A stretch of DNA of 64,000 nucleotides from Synanceia verrucosa (taxonomy: Eukaryota > Chordata > Actinopteri > Perciformes > Synanceiidae), in contig CM056550.1 of the NCBI GenBank assembly GCA_029721515.1, forward strand, positions 27,659,619 through 27,723,618, in the 5' to 3' direction. Of this stretch, positions 36,003 to 47,825 are shown one piece after another. The first letter of the stretch is position 1, and the number at the start of each line of letters is the position of its first letter. The position numbers and the translations under genes are program-made. The notes below the pieces were generated by a model. The model searched no databases. It was not told the DNA's origin and was given only the letters and a program-made list of their open reading frames with translations.

Positions 36003-36478
36003 TAGGGATGCACAATGAACGGTATAGGTAGATAAAAACTAGCATCCAGAAATGAAAATTTTCTCCACTATGACTAGCCGATAAGATTCTGTGTATTTGC
36101 ACATGACACAAACTGTTGACAAAGCTGGTGCAAAAACAAACATGCATGGTGGTTGTTTTGTAAGATATGAAATATTAAAATTCTTCCGGATCCTCTTAGG
36201 AACAGCATTGTCCAAGTCTGTGAAAGCAGGATGGTAGACTGATGTTACATGAAAATAAATATGACATGTACACGTAAACTTGTAGTTTACTTATTTTGGC
36301 CTTATTTAACTTATTTTTCAGTGGACTGTCATGATAACAGTAGGTATAATAATCTAGTAGTTTTCACTACAAGAACGTGGTAAATAATGTGGTCGTATAT
36401 CAGCATCTGCAGTCCACCAAAATTAGTTGGATATTGCATATTAGATATCGGCAAAAATCCAAATCTCATGCCTCACTA
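36003..36478. mobile_element. Decayed hAT-like non-autonomous element
   Basis: The left end reads TAGGGATGCACAATGAACGG. The right end, reverse-complemented, contains GTGAGGCATGAGATTTGG followed by ATTTTTGCCGATATCTAATA. From memory, TAGGGATGCACGATATTGG followed by ATTTTTGCCGATAT is the terminus of a hAT-related repeat common in fish. The interior contains AGCCGATAAG. Both ends are badly eroded, no 8-bp duplication is visible, and the element is AT-rich and non-coding. Confidence 0.5.
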
Positions 36479-36895
36479 GCTATGTTAACTTTCCCACAGC
36501 TGTGCTGTTGCACTGGATGGTGAGTAAATCTTTGTGTAATCAAGGCATTCAAGAGGCCCTACAGAACATGTCATGATGATATTCTGTGAAATTAACAATG
36601 CTGCAGTTTACTGTGTGTGTTTATGTGACAGTCAGTGCTATCTGAGCAGCAGCAGAGTGGAGGACGGGCAGGGGATGACGTGAAGTGTTAGGATCCAGTG
36701 ATAAAGCACAGCACAGGCAGCTGTGGTGACACTGCAATGCACAGGAGGAAGGAGAGTGAGCTGAACAAAGCTGGAAACCAGAGAAGATGGCACCAGACAT
36801 GAGTTAGAGACACAGAGAGACTCTCCCCTCACACAAAGACTGTGTGTAAAACCTCCCACCAATAAGGTAAAGTAGACAGTATCCTCATCCCCCCA

Positions 36896-36919
36896 ACACA
36901 CACACACACACACACACAC
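36896..36919. repeat. (CA)12 microsatellite
   Basis: Directly visible. Confidence 0.95.
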
Positions 36920-37149
36920 CTCCTCTACCAGGTCCCAGTAGGCACATCTCTGTAATGGCCTCTCATCGATCCTGAGACCTCCTTGTCCACACTCAATGCC
37001 CATCGATCGGCACCTCACAAAGACTCTCAGAGGACTGCTTCACCTCCTTGCTGTGTAGATAGTGCGTGTGCATGTGTGTAAAACAGCACCTTGTTCATAT
37101 TTCAGAAAAGAAACTTGCATGCGTTCATGGCTGTCTGTACCTTTCTGAC

Positions 37150-37265
37150 AACCTTCTCCTGTTCCCCGTTAATGCGGTGGTAAAATTGTCCCGTCGCGCC
37201 ATCAAGCGAAGGTCTTCCTCTCATTAAACTGTGAATGATGCAGGCAGGCCGCCGACGTCTGAAAC
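37150..37265. other. Possible conserved non-coding element
   Basis: Short CpG-retaining block (CCCGTCGCGCCATCAAGCG, GGCCGCCGACGTC) between TTAATGCGG and a CTCATTAAACTGTG word. No repeat or long frame. Confidence 0.2.
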
Positions 37266-40200
37266 CTTGCAGCATAAACACATGAACACCCCAACACTGG
37301 CTCAGCCACTCTGCAGTCTCCCACAAGAGAGACAAGACAGAAATAGAAGAAAAGACTCCCTCGCCTCCCATGTCAAAAACAAAAAAAGGCTGATTAATCA
37401 GTCAAGCCACATGAAAACTTTGCTTGTTATTGTTGCTGCTTGATTTATTGAAGGCCTGGATCTGGGTCAAGCATCCCCCTTTTCTCTGTCCTCTCTTCCT
37501 CCTTACCCTCTCTGCCTTTTTTTTTTTCTACCTAAATAAGGGCCCACCCCCCACGTCTCTTCCCTTTGTCTCTCATCTGGTTTTCTGTTTTTGTTAAAGG
37601 ACAGTTGATTAATGGTGCCACAGACAAAGCCCACAGTCTGCTCTCAGCCCGGGCTCAGATAGGGCTCCGCTCTAGGTAAACCAAAACACATGTGCTCTGG
37701 ACAGCCACTGAGATCCCCTGAGGAGGAGAGAGAGAATGGGGAGGAGAAATTAACGACAGTAGTTGCTGATGTGTTATATAAAGTGATAAAGGATCCTTCC
37801 TGCATTGGAAAATGTGCAGTGAAAGGAAAAGCAGAGAGGGTGAAAGAGTTGTGTATAATATGGCCTACGTGCTCAGGGTGTGGCCTGTAACTAAGAGCAG
37901 CTATGTATTCATTAAAGTATGAAGTCCTTCTTCTGCCCAGGCTCAGTTTCTCCTCTCACGGCTCACAATTGCACATATTTACAGATTTTAATGTGGCTTC
38001 TCAACACCTTGAGTGTTGCTCGTTGCCCGCAGGCTCCTCAGGAATGAGTACAGTGCCATCCAGAGTCTTGTAGAAGACTATTGCCTTATTGAATGACAAC
38101 AAGGCATATTAGTCCTCCGACTGCACTGAGAGCTTTATTGTTAGTTGTCTTCATAATAGCAGGGCTTGCCACTCATGGCGTGCTTCATCGCTGCACACCT
38201 AACTGTGTTTGTGTATTTATGTTTGTATGCAGCTAATTGGCTGTGCTTGCTGCCCAAGGTAAACACGTCTTCTCTGGAAGATATATTGGTTAATAACAAT
38301 TATCTATGTTCAGTTATGTTATATGACACCAACTTACTGAACCATTATACTCTGATCCAATTAGAGGCAAAATCCTTCCTCTAACTACAAGCCCATATAG
38401 ACAGAATATTGCTGGTGCTATAACCGCTGTTAGAAATTCTTAATATCTCCAAACTATATGACGCTACTTGGTATTAATGTCCAGTGCATCTTAACACTTG
38501 TATTAGGTGATAAATGAACAGACAATACAAATATTACAAAGTGGCCAAAAGCTTGTTAATATGTTTTTTTTCAGTTTCAATCAGTTGACCGATCCTTTAA
38601 GCATATATATATATATATCATCAGGCTTTTCCGTAAGTGGCTTGTTGCTGCAGTGTGTGAGCCTGCAGGGGTTAGGGTTGTTTTGGAAGCAGAGAGATCC
38701 AGAAGTAGTCTAGCTGCTCGGCTACACCACATCACTTTATAGTTATCTGCTGTGCCTCGCCCAGACAATATGCGCCAGCCAGCTTCCTGTCTTTCCTGGC
38801 TCACATAGAGAGGGATGATCCCGGGGCCTTCCTCCGGGTCTATGAGGGATTAGCAGTGGCATGTGGACTGCCGGAAGAGGAGGCAGGCAGAGAGCAGCCA
38901 AGCAGTGACTGTAACCACGGAGCAATGCTGCTATACTAGCAAACAATACAGAAGAAAGTCTCCTGTCATTCAAATCCCTGAAAAAAATGTTTGGCGTCAT
39001 TTCACAAGGCAGATGAGAAAATGCACAGCGCTTAGTTCACAATAGGCAGGGTGAGTGGGACTCACTGTGAGCTGGGCCTGAGGGGGGGGTGTACTTTTAA
39101 AAGAAAGGGGGCACGTAGACTGTACCATAGCACATTAAGTTTCCTTCCTGCTGTCAAAAAGAACATCAGGAGGACAACTTGTGTCCCATGCTCCAGCTCC
39201 GTATGCAATAAACTTGTGGTCAGAAAATCAGCTCCTTTATTTGTAACACATCCCACTGGAGTTTTGATGTGCTTTACTCCTCCATCAAGACCTGCACTGT
39301 CATGAAGCGGTGTCATTACCCGGCACTGCAAGGCTTTCCTAAATACCCAGAGCGATGTGCATGGCAGCGGTAGAGGTGACGTGTCACCTGTTGACACTGT
39401 AAGCTGCTGTGGGGCCTGAGCACTGTAGTCCAAACAGGCATGGGTCTGCTCTGATGAGCACGGAGCTGAGTGGCTCATCTTCACCTCATTAGACTACCAC
39501 CTGTTAATAATTCATGCTCCGCTTTCCTTGGAAGCACAACCAAAGGCTCAGCAGTGCATGACCGTCTGTATTCCCTGTCACCGGACATTCAAGCCTTCCC
39601 TGTTTGGCGGTTATTTGCTCACTTACCCACCCGTGCTACACCCTGCAATGTGCACCTGCCTGGATGAGCAGATGATGCTGCAGCGCCAGAGGCAGAGGTA
39701 GAGCAGTTTCGGCATGTCTATGGTTTTACCTTTTTTATATTCATTCCTCTGCCGTTGTTACTTAAAAATGATGTGCACCCAGTACCCAGTGTACTCTTCC
39801 TCCATCCCCAGGGAGTGTCTCCTCTCTTTATATTTAGTGTTTTTTCCCTCTGCTCATCGTCTCTTGTTGCACCACGGTGTCAGATTTAGTATGCACCCCA
39901 TGTCTTTGATCCCTCCCTGCACTCCTGTGTTGTGTACATTGCATAACCACCCGCTGCTAAGCCTAGCGGTACACCTCTTCTCTCTCTCCTCCTCTCACAC
40001 ACTCTCATTCCTCTTTTTCTGACACCCCCCATCTTCCTCTTGCTTCTTTGGCAGCAATCCAGGTCATCACTCCTTTACCTCCCTTCTTCCAGTCCCAAAC
40101 CTTGAAAGTTGGAGCAGTTGGTGTCCTCACCTATCGTACTCTCTCTGTGTATTTGTCTTTTTCTCACTCCCTTCTTACTGTTGCTCTTTCGCTCTTCCTT

Positions 40201-40295
40201 TATTTCCCATCCTTTCTCTCCTCTCTCCACTCATCTGAGTGCCTCCATGCTCTCCCCTCTCCCAGTGGTCTCATTAGGTATGAAGGAGGCTGACT

Positions 40296-40296
<1 letters not shown>

Positions 40297-40329
<33 letters not shown>
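40297..40329. repeat. (GT)16 microsatellite
   Basis: Directly visible. Confidence 0.96.
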
Positions 40330-40330
<1 letters not shown>

Positions 40331-41399
40331 AGCAAAGTCTCACTTGACTGAGCATGCCACTTGCACTAGCGGGGGCCAGGGCTCCATTATTACCACAAAG
40401 CTGTCACAAACAGTATATAAAATAGCCTCCTGTTAGAGTTGTGGGTGAACACAGGGCACTCTCTTTACAATAGCAGCTACCACCATTCAGCTCTTCGCCG
40501 TGCTGTGCTGTTGCCATGGTTGTAGGAATCAACACGCACCTACACAGATGTGGCAAATACTGAATAAATATATAATGTAATAATTGTCACTCACACAGAT
40601 CATCTGTCTCTTCCCTATAACGACACCACACCTATGTGGTCCAACCACATGCCTTCTTCTGTACTGAGTGTGTGTGTGTTATGCCAGTGTCTAGTTACAG
40701 GGATGGGGCTGTGTGCAGGAATGGGCCCCTCTGCTGCCTCGCTGGCAGGCCTGACCCCAGCAGGTCATCGTCCATTACCGCATGAAACCTTAAATGTCAA
40801 GAAGGCCCCCCTGCTACAGCCATTTGTCTTTCTCTGCGGGTCAGTCGGCTTGGATACACATACATGTGTACGCAAAAACACTCCCTGCTCTCACTTGACC
40901 AGCCAGACGTGCACAGTCATGCTCCACAAGAAGGTGTCCCATACTTATAATACACATTTAGCATCAAAGGAAGAATGAGCAGTAACAGGGCTTTCTCTTT
41001 GTAAATACCAGTCGTCAGTGTTGACTCGGCCCAGCTGTTAGCCAGCAGTTGTTTAGTGTCAAGAATGATCCCGTATTTCATCGTTAGCTCTTAGCTTATC
41101 ACTGCTTTTGTTGTCATAACCTTTTTAGTGACAAGGTCACATCGTGCGAAAGATTCATTCACTGTTCAAACACTTGCCATCTTGGAGGTGATTAAGTGCG
41201 GAAACAGCTTAGAAAAAAAATTGAATGACGCTTCGTTTTTTTCACATTAACTTTTTTTTCAGTTCTCTGTCTGGAAAAAAAAACATCCCCCCTCTCTTGT
41301 TAAACAACCTCAATCTCTGTATACAGTGGTGAGCTGTAACAGCCATTATCAGAGAGCCCACTGGCCAACTCCATCACTTGTTCCCCACATTACCGAGCA

Positions 41400-41680
41400 A
41401 CAGCCATCCTTTTTAACAGATAACAGACAGAGCCGAGTGTGTTACCAAAGCCGTTATGAAAGCCACAGCGAACGTCTGCGCACACACTCATGCATTCGCA
41501 CGTATATTAACACACGACTTGTTTACAGGAAGCTGTCAGCCGTGTGTCCTCGTGATAAATAAACAGGGAAGCGTCCCCTTTTTAATGATGGCATATACAG
41601 GCCTGCACGCTGAATATTGACGGAAAGATTGAGAGCGTTCTCAAGGGCCTTTCCAACATGACGTATAGCTCTCGCTTTGT
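41400..41680. other. Possible conserved non-coding element
   Basis: Repeat-free block with retained CpGs (GCCGAGTG, AAAGCCGTTATGAAAG, GCGAACGTCTGCGC) and AATAAACAGGGAAGCG and TTTTTAATGATGGC words. Its composition differs from the CA-rich surroundings. Inference only. Confidence 0.22.
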
Positions 41681-42655
41681 ATTTTTTTCTCTCCTGCCCT
41701 TCATTTTTACCCCCCCCATCCCTCTCAGCCCTCCTTTTATTTATCTTCGACAGTGGCTTGTACATTGGGTTTGTAGACGTGAGAGATGCCACAAACACAT
41801 TTATCAAGGGCGACTGCCAATAGGGAGAACATCAGGAGTGTGAATGAGAAGAATGTGATAATAAATGCAGAGAGAATGGCATAACAATGAGACAAGACAA
41901 AAAGCAAAGTTCCTCTGGGATCGCAGAGCGCCTCTATGTAGTGTCAACAGGGAACAGGTTTTTTTTGTTTTTTGGGAGTTTTCACTAACCTGAAGCTCAT
42001 TGCCTGCTAGCGGCGGATAGCTCAGCAGCGATGCCACCTGCATTAGTAGTCTGCCCGCACAGCCCAGGAGATGCCGTACCCCTCGCTTTGATAAATGTTT
42101 CATTGTTTATGCTGTCTCCGTCTCTTTCTTCCTCTCCATCCCACGTGCACGGCAGTGAGCGTGTACGGAGACTGCCAAGCGTTTTTTTTTTTTTGTGTAG
42201 TGTTGTTTCAGTGTTAGTCAAGCGTTTGATGTCTATTTCAATTGTTGTTCATCGGCCTCCCTGGGCCGAGATCACAGGCAGCATTTATTAATTTGCAAGT
42301 TCAGACTGAGCTGGGGGACCGCTACCAGCAGGTCCTCCACATGCCTTTCTTTTATTTTTTTTTGTTACATGCTTTCTACTTAAATACTATATGCTGCTCC
42401 TTTTTTGACTATTAACAACTGGCCTACTTTTTGAATCTACACTTAGCTGCAAGGTAAAGGAGTGAGCTGATCACTGTGCTTATGAAGAGAGGGGGGTCAG
42501 AGTGTTATCTGTGCTCCACAAAAACGTGGGGTGAATTGATGCACGCTGGCATCAACATGCTGATTGCTCACATTTTTGCCTGGTTGGCCTTTTTTGAAGC
42601 TGCTCCATTATCTCATTGGTTTTATATATACATATGGAGATTTAGGGCATATTTT

Positions 42656-42658
<3 letters not shown>

Positions 42659-42685
<27 letters not shown>
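42659..42685. repeat. (GT)13 microsatellite
   Basis: Directly visible. Confidence 0.96.
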
Positions 42686-42686
<1 letters not shown>

Positions 42687-42901
42687 GTCTTAGTTGCCTC
42701 ACAAAGATGAAGAGCTCTCTCTTTACCTAAGGGGGATGGGGTTTGACAGTACTGTAGCGCCCCCACCCACCCTCCATGCTTCTATTGAAGCCCCACCACC
42801 CCACCCCACCCAACCATCCCCCACTGCTGATAAATGTGTTTTTCTTAAAGGAAGGAGATGGTTGGTTGAGAGGAGTCTCTTTTAATGTAGCTTTTTTCCT
42901 C

Positions 42902-42929
42902 TGTGTGTGTGTGTGTGTGTGTGTGTGTA
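42902..42929. repeat. (GT)14 microsatellite
   Basis: Directly visible; ends in GTGTAT. Confidence 0.96.
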
Positions 42930-42959
42930 TAGCTTGCTAATGCACTGCAGGGCCGTACA

Positions 42960-43110
42960 GGCAGGCAGACTCGGAGGCAGGCCCACAACCTCGACCCCAG
43001 CATCATTTGTTTGGACGAGGGCCGTCAGCGCCTGTCGCGCGGCCCATGATGAAGTGTCAGTCGGTAATTGTCCCCGCGAAGCATCCACATCTCTGGGGGG
43101 AAGGATGGGG
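42960..43110. other. Possible conserved non-coding element between two GT tracts
   Basis: GC-rich, CpG-retaining block (GTCAGCGCCTGTCGCGCGG, GTCCCCGCGAAGC) with AGTCGGTAATTGTCC. It sits between the 42,902 and 43,325 GT repeats. No frame resembles a known protein. Confidence 0.22.
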
Positions 43111-43324
43111 GAGGCAGGGAGCTGACAGAGAGAGAAATGACACCCTGGGCTCCTCCTGTTCTCCCTCTCTCTCTCTTTCTGTCCTTTTTACTCCCCCCTT
43201 TCTTTTGAGTTTTTCTCCCAACAGCTGCACCTCATATGAAGCCTGGCTCCGATCAGTGGCTCCCATGGAGCTTCAGCTGGGGCCCAGTGGCATCATAATG
43301 TGTGTTTGTCCATCTACTGTACAT

Positions 43325-43350
43325 TGTGTGTGTGTGTGTGTGTGTGTGTT
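43325..43350. repeat. (GT)12 microsatellite
   Basis: Directly visible. Confidence 0.95.
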
Positions 43351-43744
43351 TCTTTCATGTGCAGCATAAAGGGACCATAGCTTGTGTTGTAGAACAACAA
43401 TAAATCTACCTTGTAGAAAGATGGTCAGTTTGGATGCCTTGTGAAACAGACTGTCCCTGTGCTGTTATGCATCAGCCACTCATCCTTCTCATCCAGCCTT
43501 CATACTCTTCACATCACAATTAGCTCCATTACCGTGTGCTTAAAATGGGCTATTTATTTTGTGGAGTCCACTTGAAACCTCTTTGGTCAAAACAGTGGTC
43601 ACTTCCGCTCGCCGGATCATCTTGATTATACATATATTTTTTTCTAACCCTGGTCAGTTGGTAATTATGTTTAGCACAGGGCTTATATTGATCAAACAAT
43701 ATCTATATGTAATAAAAAGCTTTTACAGGATGCACAGCAGCTAT

Positions 43745-43860
43745 TCATAGCGCGATCTATTATACGCCACCGTACGGAGAGGGCCCTAATGCACATCGGC
43801 CATGCTGATGGGCATAAATCGCCAGCGGAGGTATGAAGTCAGAGCTGAACGTAAGTGGCC
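43745..43860. other. Possible conserved element or short exon
   Basis: CpG-rich block (GCGCGATC, ACGCCACCGTACGG) with donor-like GCGGAG|GTATGA and GAAC|GTAAGT at its right side. One frame, read from a weak TATTCATAG acceptor, stays open for 26 codons (starting RSIIRHRTERALMH). The acceptor is poor, so a conserved non-coding element is the simpler reading. Confidence 0.22.
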
Positions 43861-44641
43861 CCATGATGGAGGAGTGGAGGTGATAGGGGTGGGGGTAGAG
43901 GGGTGGAGATGGAGTAGAAGGTGAGATTAAAGAATAGACAAAAGATCAGGTGAAGGGGGGGTTATGAAGAACAGCATGGAGGAGAGAGGATCCACTGTGG
44001 AGAAGATGAATTGTGAAAGGTGGGCAGGGCAGGAAATGGAGATGCGGAAAAAGGCGAAGCAGCCAAGAGAGACAAGGATATGAAGGAAACCACCTTGAGA
44101 TATGAGTCCTTTATTTCCAGCTTCCTCATTCCTCCATAAGAGGAGCCGCTATCGCCACTGTGATGATGGGATGAAAGCTGTAATGCATGCTATAGATCGA
44201 CGATCTTTTATAGAGGAACGTGGGAAGGTGAGGGGGACAGGAATGAATTAGAGGACAAAGACCGGAAAGCATACGAACGAAGGATGAAATATGGGATGGA
44301 AAAAAATAATATGTAAAATAACAGAGCAGAAGACAAGCATCATTATTTTTGGCTTGTGGCTCCTCATGGCACCCTGAGGACAGCAGGTGAATTAGGAGGA
44401 GGCAGATGGGACGCCTCAGAGTCCCTGTACCACTGTCTGTCTGTCTGTCTGCCTGTTGGCTGCAGGTGGAACTCTGAACTCCTGCTGTCTAAATGAGGAA
44501 CCCCTCTCCTTTCCCTTTTCTTTAATGGGGCACTGGCCTGGGGCGCTGAACCAGCTCTCTCCAGAGCAACACACACATTCAGTCTGCACACACACTGATC
44601 ATACATTATAGACACTCCTAGATGCCCTTGCACACAGCGTG

Positions 44642-44643
<2 letters not shown>

Positions 44644-44712
<69 letters not shown>
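44644..44712. repeat. (AC)34 microsatellite, the longest in the window
   Basis: About 69 bp of uninterrupted AC. Tracts this long are usually highly length-variable and can adopt Z-DNA. Confidence 0.97.
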
Positions 44713-44715
<3 letters not shown>

Positions 44716-44869
44716 GCAAGTGAAACCACAGCCCCCCAAATTATGCCCCAGTCTGTGAGATGATGAATCTGGTGGGTGATTAGTTAGTTGAGGAGGGAGG
44801 CGCACTGCTTAGGCCCTTTAATGGGCAATAATTTGGAAGATAACTGTATTGTCCTATCTCTCTTGACAT

Positions 44870-45060
44870 TTAAATCTAATCAGACCCCGCTGGTTAGCAC
44901 TGTGGTCCAAGACGAGGGAACCTGGGAGGGGATGAAAGGCTGCTAGCGGAGAGAGGGATTGGCCCGTAGTGGGGCATGCATCCCAATGGGCTCAGGCGAA
45001 GTAATTAGAAAACAAAGCCCAGGCGCACACATTATTACCTGCATTCCTTTTAAATTTATT
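44870..45060. other. Possible conserved non-coding element
   Basis: Repeat-free block with TTAAATCTAATCAGACCCC, GGCATGCATCCCAATGGG and GAAGTAATTAGAAAAC words. The TAATTA core is a homeodomain site. Appearance only. Confidence 0.25.
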
Positions 45061-45289
45061 TTTTTTTCATTGACGAGCAGTTTATGTATAGCCTTAGATT
45101 CAGTACGGAATAGTGTATGAAAATATATATGTACAGAGTCATTTCCCCTTCTTCATACACACACTCTAGGGAGTCACTCCAAGGCCTCCCCCCTGCTCCT
45201 TATTACCACAGTTGAGATGCTCAGTTTGATTAACACTTCTCTTTCATCCTCTTCATTAGCAGTGTAAAGCCACTGTCAAAGGGTATGAA

Positions 45290-45660
45290 TCAGAATCCAC
45301 TTATTCCATAGACTGCTACTAATTCCACACAACGATGGCTAATGTCAGGGAGTAATAGGAAAAGGGTGTTTCTAATTGTTTCTTCGGATGGTGCGACAGC
45401 AGCTGTTTCCGAGCAGCGAACCTGGCTGCCCAAAAGGAACCTGAACAAAGGCAAGTGCCGCCGACAGTGGAGGGTCCGTGCGACCCACGTTCGACAGGGC
45501 TCGCAAGCCATAAATGCACGCAGACGAGCCAATTTCCTCCGGCTAAAGCGCCTTGCCGAGCGGAGGAGCCAGGCCCCAGTCAATGAGAACCACCTGGTGC
45601 TGAGGGAAGTGATTAGGGTTGGCACCACAGTGAGCGAAGAGCTGTTTTGTTAAGGAGGAT
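45290..45660. other. CpG-retaining block open on both strands; conserved element or unidentified exon
   Basis: About 20 CpGs lie within 45,380-45,560, unusual for this window. A + strand frame (45,342-45,653, 103 codons, rich in Arg: KRNLNKGKCRRQWRVRATH) and a minus-strand frame (45,628-45,290, 112 codons) are both open. That is expected when a GC-rich block happens to lack stops, and neither product is recognised. Splice borders are weak: CTAATGTCAG before it and CCACA|GTGAGC near its end. A conserved regulatory element or a small, partly methylation-free region is the leading reading. Confidence 0.3.
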
Positions 45661-46469
45661 TGAGATGTGTGTGGGGGGGTTTGGTTTGTTGGAGAAATAT
45701 TGATGTTAGGTTTTTTGTCAAAGTGAGATCTGAGGCACTATGTTGTGTTGTTGGTGCTCAATTAGAGGGAGTTATTCTGGTTACGGCGGCATGTGTTTCG
45801 GGTTTTCAGCGCTGGTGCTGATTGCAGAGCGTTGGAGCGCAGGATGAGCCACAACAGTGGGGTTGTGTGGGTTCAGTTCCCACACACACCGGCTTAGGAG
45901 TAGAAATAACTTGGAGAGTGGCTAACCACAAGGGGATGAACACTTTGTCTGCATCGATAGGATTTTTATTGCAACCACAACAGTTTGTCGGTAAATGCAG
46001 AGAGAATAGCCATGATATGGGCGTGCTAAGAGGCCCTGTTGCATCATACTACAAACACACTTCTCTTTCATATCAAGGACTCCAGGGCAAATACTTACCA
46101 GGCCAAATTTTGTGAATATTTACGTCAAAGAACCTCAATCTGATAAAGAAATGTCTCGTCTTATCATTACTGTAGAAAAGCTGTTGCTTTCTTGGAAAAC
46201 AAAAGGACAATTTCTATTTATTACACCCTATTTTCCTCATTTCTGTCAGTTATGATAACACTGCTCGCCAAATTAGCTGCAGGGATGTAGGAACAAGGCT
46301 TGACATTGCTGCCACAGAGTCAGCAGATGATTGTTGTAACGAAGCCCAAATGGTAATGGGTATTTGCAAAGGGTGTTAATTTTACCATTTGCCTTTGTTT
46401 TCTCTTCCGAATACGTTAAGCTGACCTTGAGGTTTGTTTTAAAAGCTTTATAATCCTCCGACTGCTCGT

Positions 46470-46800
46470 GTTTTTTCCGCCTGGTCTGACTCCTTTATAG
46501 CGATGTGGCCATGTTCCCGGATCTCAGCAATTAACTTGGTTAGTACAATGCTGTTATTACCCGCAGAAAGACGAGCCAAAACTATGAAAATAGGACCCAA
46601 GTTGTAATAAACCAGAATTACCCTTTTAAATTAAATAATATTGTAGCGCTCCTCGTTTTCTTCGAGACAAGCCCCCAGAGCTCGACTCTCCGAGCCGCTG
46701 CAGCGTTCACCTGAAGGCTCATTCACTTTGATGTTTACTTAATTTATCTGACCTTTTAATTTAAGCGGGCATGTCAGATCCTTCTCTGCTACCTAGGCTG
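46470..46800. other. Possible conserved non-coding element
   Basis: The block combines AT-rich homeodomain-like words (CAGCAATTAACTTGG, CTTTTAAATTAAATAATA, GACCTTTTAATTTAAGCGG) with a CpG-retaining core (GTAGCGCTCCTCG, GCTCGACTCTCCGAGCCGC). It is free of simple repeats. This mixture is common in developmental enhancers; conservation is not shown. Confidence 0.28.
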
Positions 46801-46939
46801 ATGACTGTGTGTGTGTTTGCCTCCCCACAGGGGTTATCACGGTTGAGTGAATGTTGGCTTGAGGACAGTAGCGCTGATCACATTTGATGATGGAAATACA
46901 TACCACAGAGGATTGTGTGTGGGTGTGTTTATGTGCTTT

Positions 46940-46944
<5 letters not shown>

Positions 46945-46971
<27 letters not shown>
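46945..46971. repeat. (GT)13 microsatellite
   Basis: Directly visible, preceded by a TATGTGCTTTGTGTATG variant stretch. Confidence 0.95.
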
Positions 46972-47148
46972 ACAGAGGAAGAGCAGCAGCAGGCAGATCA
47001 AGGAGGTCATGGTAGTCCTGCTTTGCTGGCTTTCATCTTTGCTTGTTTGTCCCTTTTTTCTGCTCAATCTCGTACTGGTTTATCTTTCTTTCTCGTTGTT
47101 TTTCATCTCTTTCCTTATTCACCTGTTCATTACAGCCTCCCTGCCTCA

Positions 47149-47156
47149 GTCCTCAT
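47149..47156. repeat. Left target-site duplication of hAT element
   Basis: GTCCTCAT here and GTCCTCTT at 47,634-47,641 differ at one of eight positions and flank the element exactly. Confidence 0.75.
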
Positions 47157-47633
47157 CAGTGTTGGGCAGTAAGGCATTACTGTAACGCTGTTATGGTGAG
47201 TTTGTCTGTTACTTGGTAAATGATTTCCTGATTGATTAATTCAGATTGCTTTCATTCATGCTCTCAGATGTCACTATCGATCGGGGGACATGTCCCCTTC
47301 AGTTTCACAGTGACATTGATCCGTCCCCTCACTTTCCCAGCATAAGGAGACAAACATCGCTGGTAAATCAGAGCATTAATGTCATTGCAGCACCATTTCC
47401 ACACTCCAAGTCAGAATTTAAATCAGAACCCCCGTGATGTCGGATTTCCAACTAGGAAAGTTGGATTAATCTCACCAACATGTTTTATTGTACGTCTGTA
47501 AGGCTGGAAGCACTGAACTTTGTGTTGATCTGAGCTCCAAGTTCTCTCACTCCCCAGGGTCCTAAAGAGTAACTAAAAAGTTACTTTAAGAGTTACTTTT
47601 TGAATGAAGTAACTAGTAACTAGCACAACACTG
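47157..47633. mobile_element. Non-autonomous hAT element, 477 bp, with target-site duplication
   Basis: The left end is CAGTGTTGGGCAGTAAGG and the right end, reverse-complemented, is CAGTGTTGTGCTAGTTAC, so the termini match over the first 11 bases with one mismatch. Subterminal regions on both sides are full of GTTACT/AGTAAC motifs (for example AAAAAGTTACTTTAAGAG), which is characteristic of this family. The flanking octamers are nearly identical. There is no transposase gene, so it must have been mobilised in trans. A related partial copy ends at 61,292 and shares the inner word GTTACTTGGTAAATGA. This is the most secure transposon call in the window. Confidence 0.85.
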
Positions 47634-47810
47634 GTCCTCTTGTCTCTCTTTCTCTGTTTCTATTTTAATCTCTCATCATCTCTGTTAATCCCTTCATCTC
47701 TCCCCACTCTGGATCTTGGCATTTCGGCCTCCAATTTGATCTGGCGTCACTTGAATGCACCATGAAACAAGAACAGCAGAGAATCTCGTCATTGTTTTCT
47801 CTCAGAGAGA

Positions 47811-47825
47811 GGGAGGGAGGGAGGG
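47811..47825. repeat. (GGGA)n short tandem repeat
   Basis: Directly visible, short. Confidence 0.85.

Larger units (their letters stand above)
36479..45220. other. Gene-free stretch with microsatellites and pyrimidine-rich tracts
   Basis: No gene is recognised. CA/GT repeats lie at 36,896, 40,297, 42,659, 42,902, 43,325 and 44,644. A (TA)7 lies near 38,604-38,618. The part 39,720-40,270 is pyrimidine-rich on the + strand. Blocks at 37,150-37,265, 41,400-41,680, 42,960-43,110, 43,745-43,860 and 44,870-45,060 look like regulatory candidates. A 20-nt acceptor-donor pair at 36,500-36,519 was noted and not called. Confidence 0.5.
45661..47156. other. Gene-free stretch
   Basis: No gene is recognised. 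At 45,866-45,890 a GTGTGGGTTCAGTTCCCACAC hairpin superficially resembles a tRNA T-arm. The block 46,470-46,800 looks like a conserved element. A GT repeat lies at 46,945-46,971. Confidence 0.5.

Noticed and set aside
36500..36519. 20-nt microexon candidate (TTTCCCACAG ... GTGAGT)
   Set aside because: Good splice borders, but the length is not a multiple of three, it sits beside a decayed transposon, and no coding partner exists.
44364..44729. Cys-Val and Thr-His repeat proteins across CA/GT tracts (also near 48.5, 52.6 and 59.1 kb)
   Set aside because: They are translations of dinucleotide repeats with no conserved flanks.
45866..45895. tRNA T-arm-like GGTTCAGTTCC in a hairpin
   Set aside because: No matching A box, anticodon arm or acceptor stem could be laid out upstream, and the flanking CACACAC makes the hairpin trivial.
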